From Spirosoma fluviale (lineage in GTDB: Bacteria > Bacteroidota > Bacteroidia > Cytophagales > Spirosomataceae), in the NCBI GenBank assembly GCA_945906915.1, contig CAMDSI010000140.1:1-5721 (forward strand): a stretch of DNA of 5,721 nt. Reading direction: 5' to 3'. How positions within the stretch are numbered: the stretch's first letter is position 1; each line of letters starts with the position of its first letter. The position numbers were made by a program, and so were the translations under genes. The notes below the pieces were generated by a model. It was not told where the DNA came from. It did no database searches and worked only from the letters and a program-made list of their open reading frames with translations. Positions 5,409 through 5,721 of the stretch are shown piece by piece.

Positions 5409-5437
5409 TTTGTGTGAAATTTAGGAATTCATTTTTG
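5409..5437 (+). promoter_or_regulatory. Weak promoter candidate for the membrane-protein gene
   Basis: TTTG (5409-5412) and CATTTTTG (5430-5437) are 17 nt apart, shorter than ideal, and the second element has one mismatch. If used, transcription would start near 5444 and the mRNA would be almost leaderless for the ATG at 5447. A looser box (TATTTTTTG, 5366-5374) further upstream is an alternative. Confidence 0.25.
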
Positions 5438-5446
5438 GACCAAAAT

Positions 5447-5721
5447 ATGAGCTGGACTCTCCCCTCTTTTTCGAAAAGTATATATTATGCTAGTTTAACC
5501 CTGCTTTTAGCGGCCATCGCATTATGGATTCAAGGAGGTTCGGAAATTTTTCATTGGGTAGAAGTCTCAGAAATGATGCCCTTTGAAAAAGTGGTGGACT
5601 CGCAAGCCGACCAAAATTTACATAGCACGGTCTATTTTATCCGCCAAAACTTCCAGATTCAATCTGCCTCCTTGGATGCAACGCCGGAAATTATCGGTTT
5701 TATATTCGCGATCATCGGGGT
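5447..5721 (+). CDS. Membrane protein of unknown function (N-terminal part only)
   Basis: I do not recognise this protein. The 91 residues in the window begin MSWTLPSF, followed by a hydrophobic span at about 12-29 (IYYASLTLLLAAIALW) that is a likely first membrane helix, then a mostly polar loop of about 50 residues (EVSEMMPFEKVVDSQADQ and onward), then a second hydrophobic stretch starting near residue 82 (IIGFIFAIIG) cut by the window edge. There is no lipobox or cleavable signal peptide. The frame is open without stops to the end and its base composition matches the neighbours, so it is probably a real gene. The ATG at 5447 is preferred; the frame stays open back to 5402 with a GTG at 5414, which would add 11 residues. 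It is divergent from atpD and shares its 205-bp upstream region. The missing C-terminus prevents assignment to a family. Confidence 0.72.
   Translation, partial: MSWTLPSFSKSIYYASLTLLLAAIALWIQGGSEIFHWVEVSEMMPFEKVVDSQADQNLHSTVYFIRQNFQIQSASLDATPEIIGFIFAIIG

Overview
The window looks like chromosomal housekeeping DNA from a Bacteroidota bacterium, most likely of the Cytophagales type. Three things support this: promoters of the Bacteroidota form (TTTG or TTG, about 20 bp, then TAnnTTTG) with no clear Shine-Dalgarno sequences, a short ATP synthase epsilon subunit encoded with an enlarged beta subunit in an isolated atpDC pair, and lipoprotein signals ending in TSC/SSC. The genus assignment is not supported beyond that. 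No mobile element, CRISPR array, prophage or obvious transferred block was seen.

Layout. Positions 1-674 (minus) hold the first 224 residues of the ribosome-assembly GTPase Era, cut by the window edge. Divergent from it, at 781-853 (plus), is an initiator tRNA-Met(CAU) followed by its own terminator; the promoters of era and the tRNA are interleaved. At 1005-1319 (plus) lies an orphan LytTR DNA-binding regulator, with a 13-bp direct repeat upstream of its promoter. A perfect 14-bp hairpin (1336-1367) separates it from the convergent minus-strand genes and can serve both sides.

Read on the minus strand from right to left, a promoter at 5312-5343 drives atpD (3724-5241), atpC (3485-3715) and a small lipoprotein of unknown function (2905-3477). 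These are spaced by only 8 and 7 nt and end at a strong hairpin terminator (2851-2881). Next come a MarR-family regulator (2358-2804) and an OmpA-family lipoprotein with a coiled-coil stalk (1385-2284). At the right edge, divergent from atpD, a multi-pass membrane protein of unknown function begins at 5447 and runs off the window.

How it fits together. Era and the initiator tRNA both act at the 30S subunit. AtpD and AtpC are catalytic-head and central-stalk subunits of F1-ATPase, and the lipoprotein co-transcribed with them is the least explained gene here. The OmpA-like protein probably ties the outer membrane to peptidoglycan. The two small regulators, LytTR and MarR, both sit beside repeat structures that look like self-regulatory sites; this is inference from position and symmetry only. 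No clearly new multi-gene system was found; the interest lies in the regulatory architecture and the lipoprotein in the ATP synthase operon.
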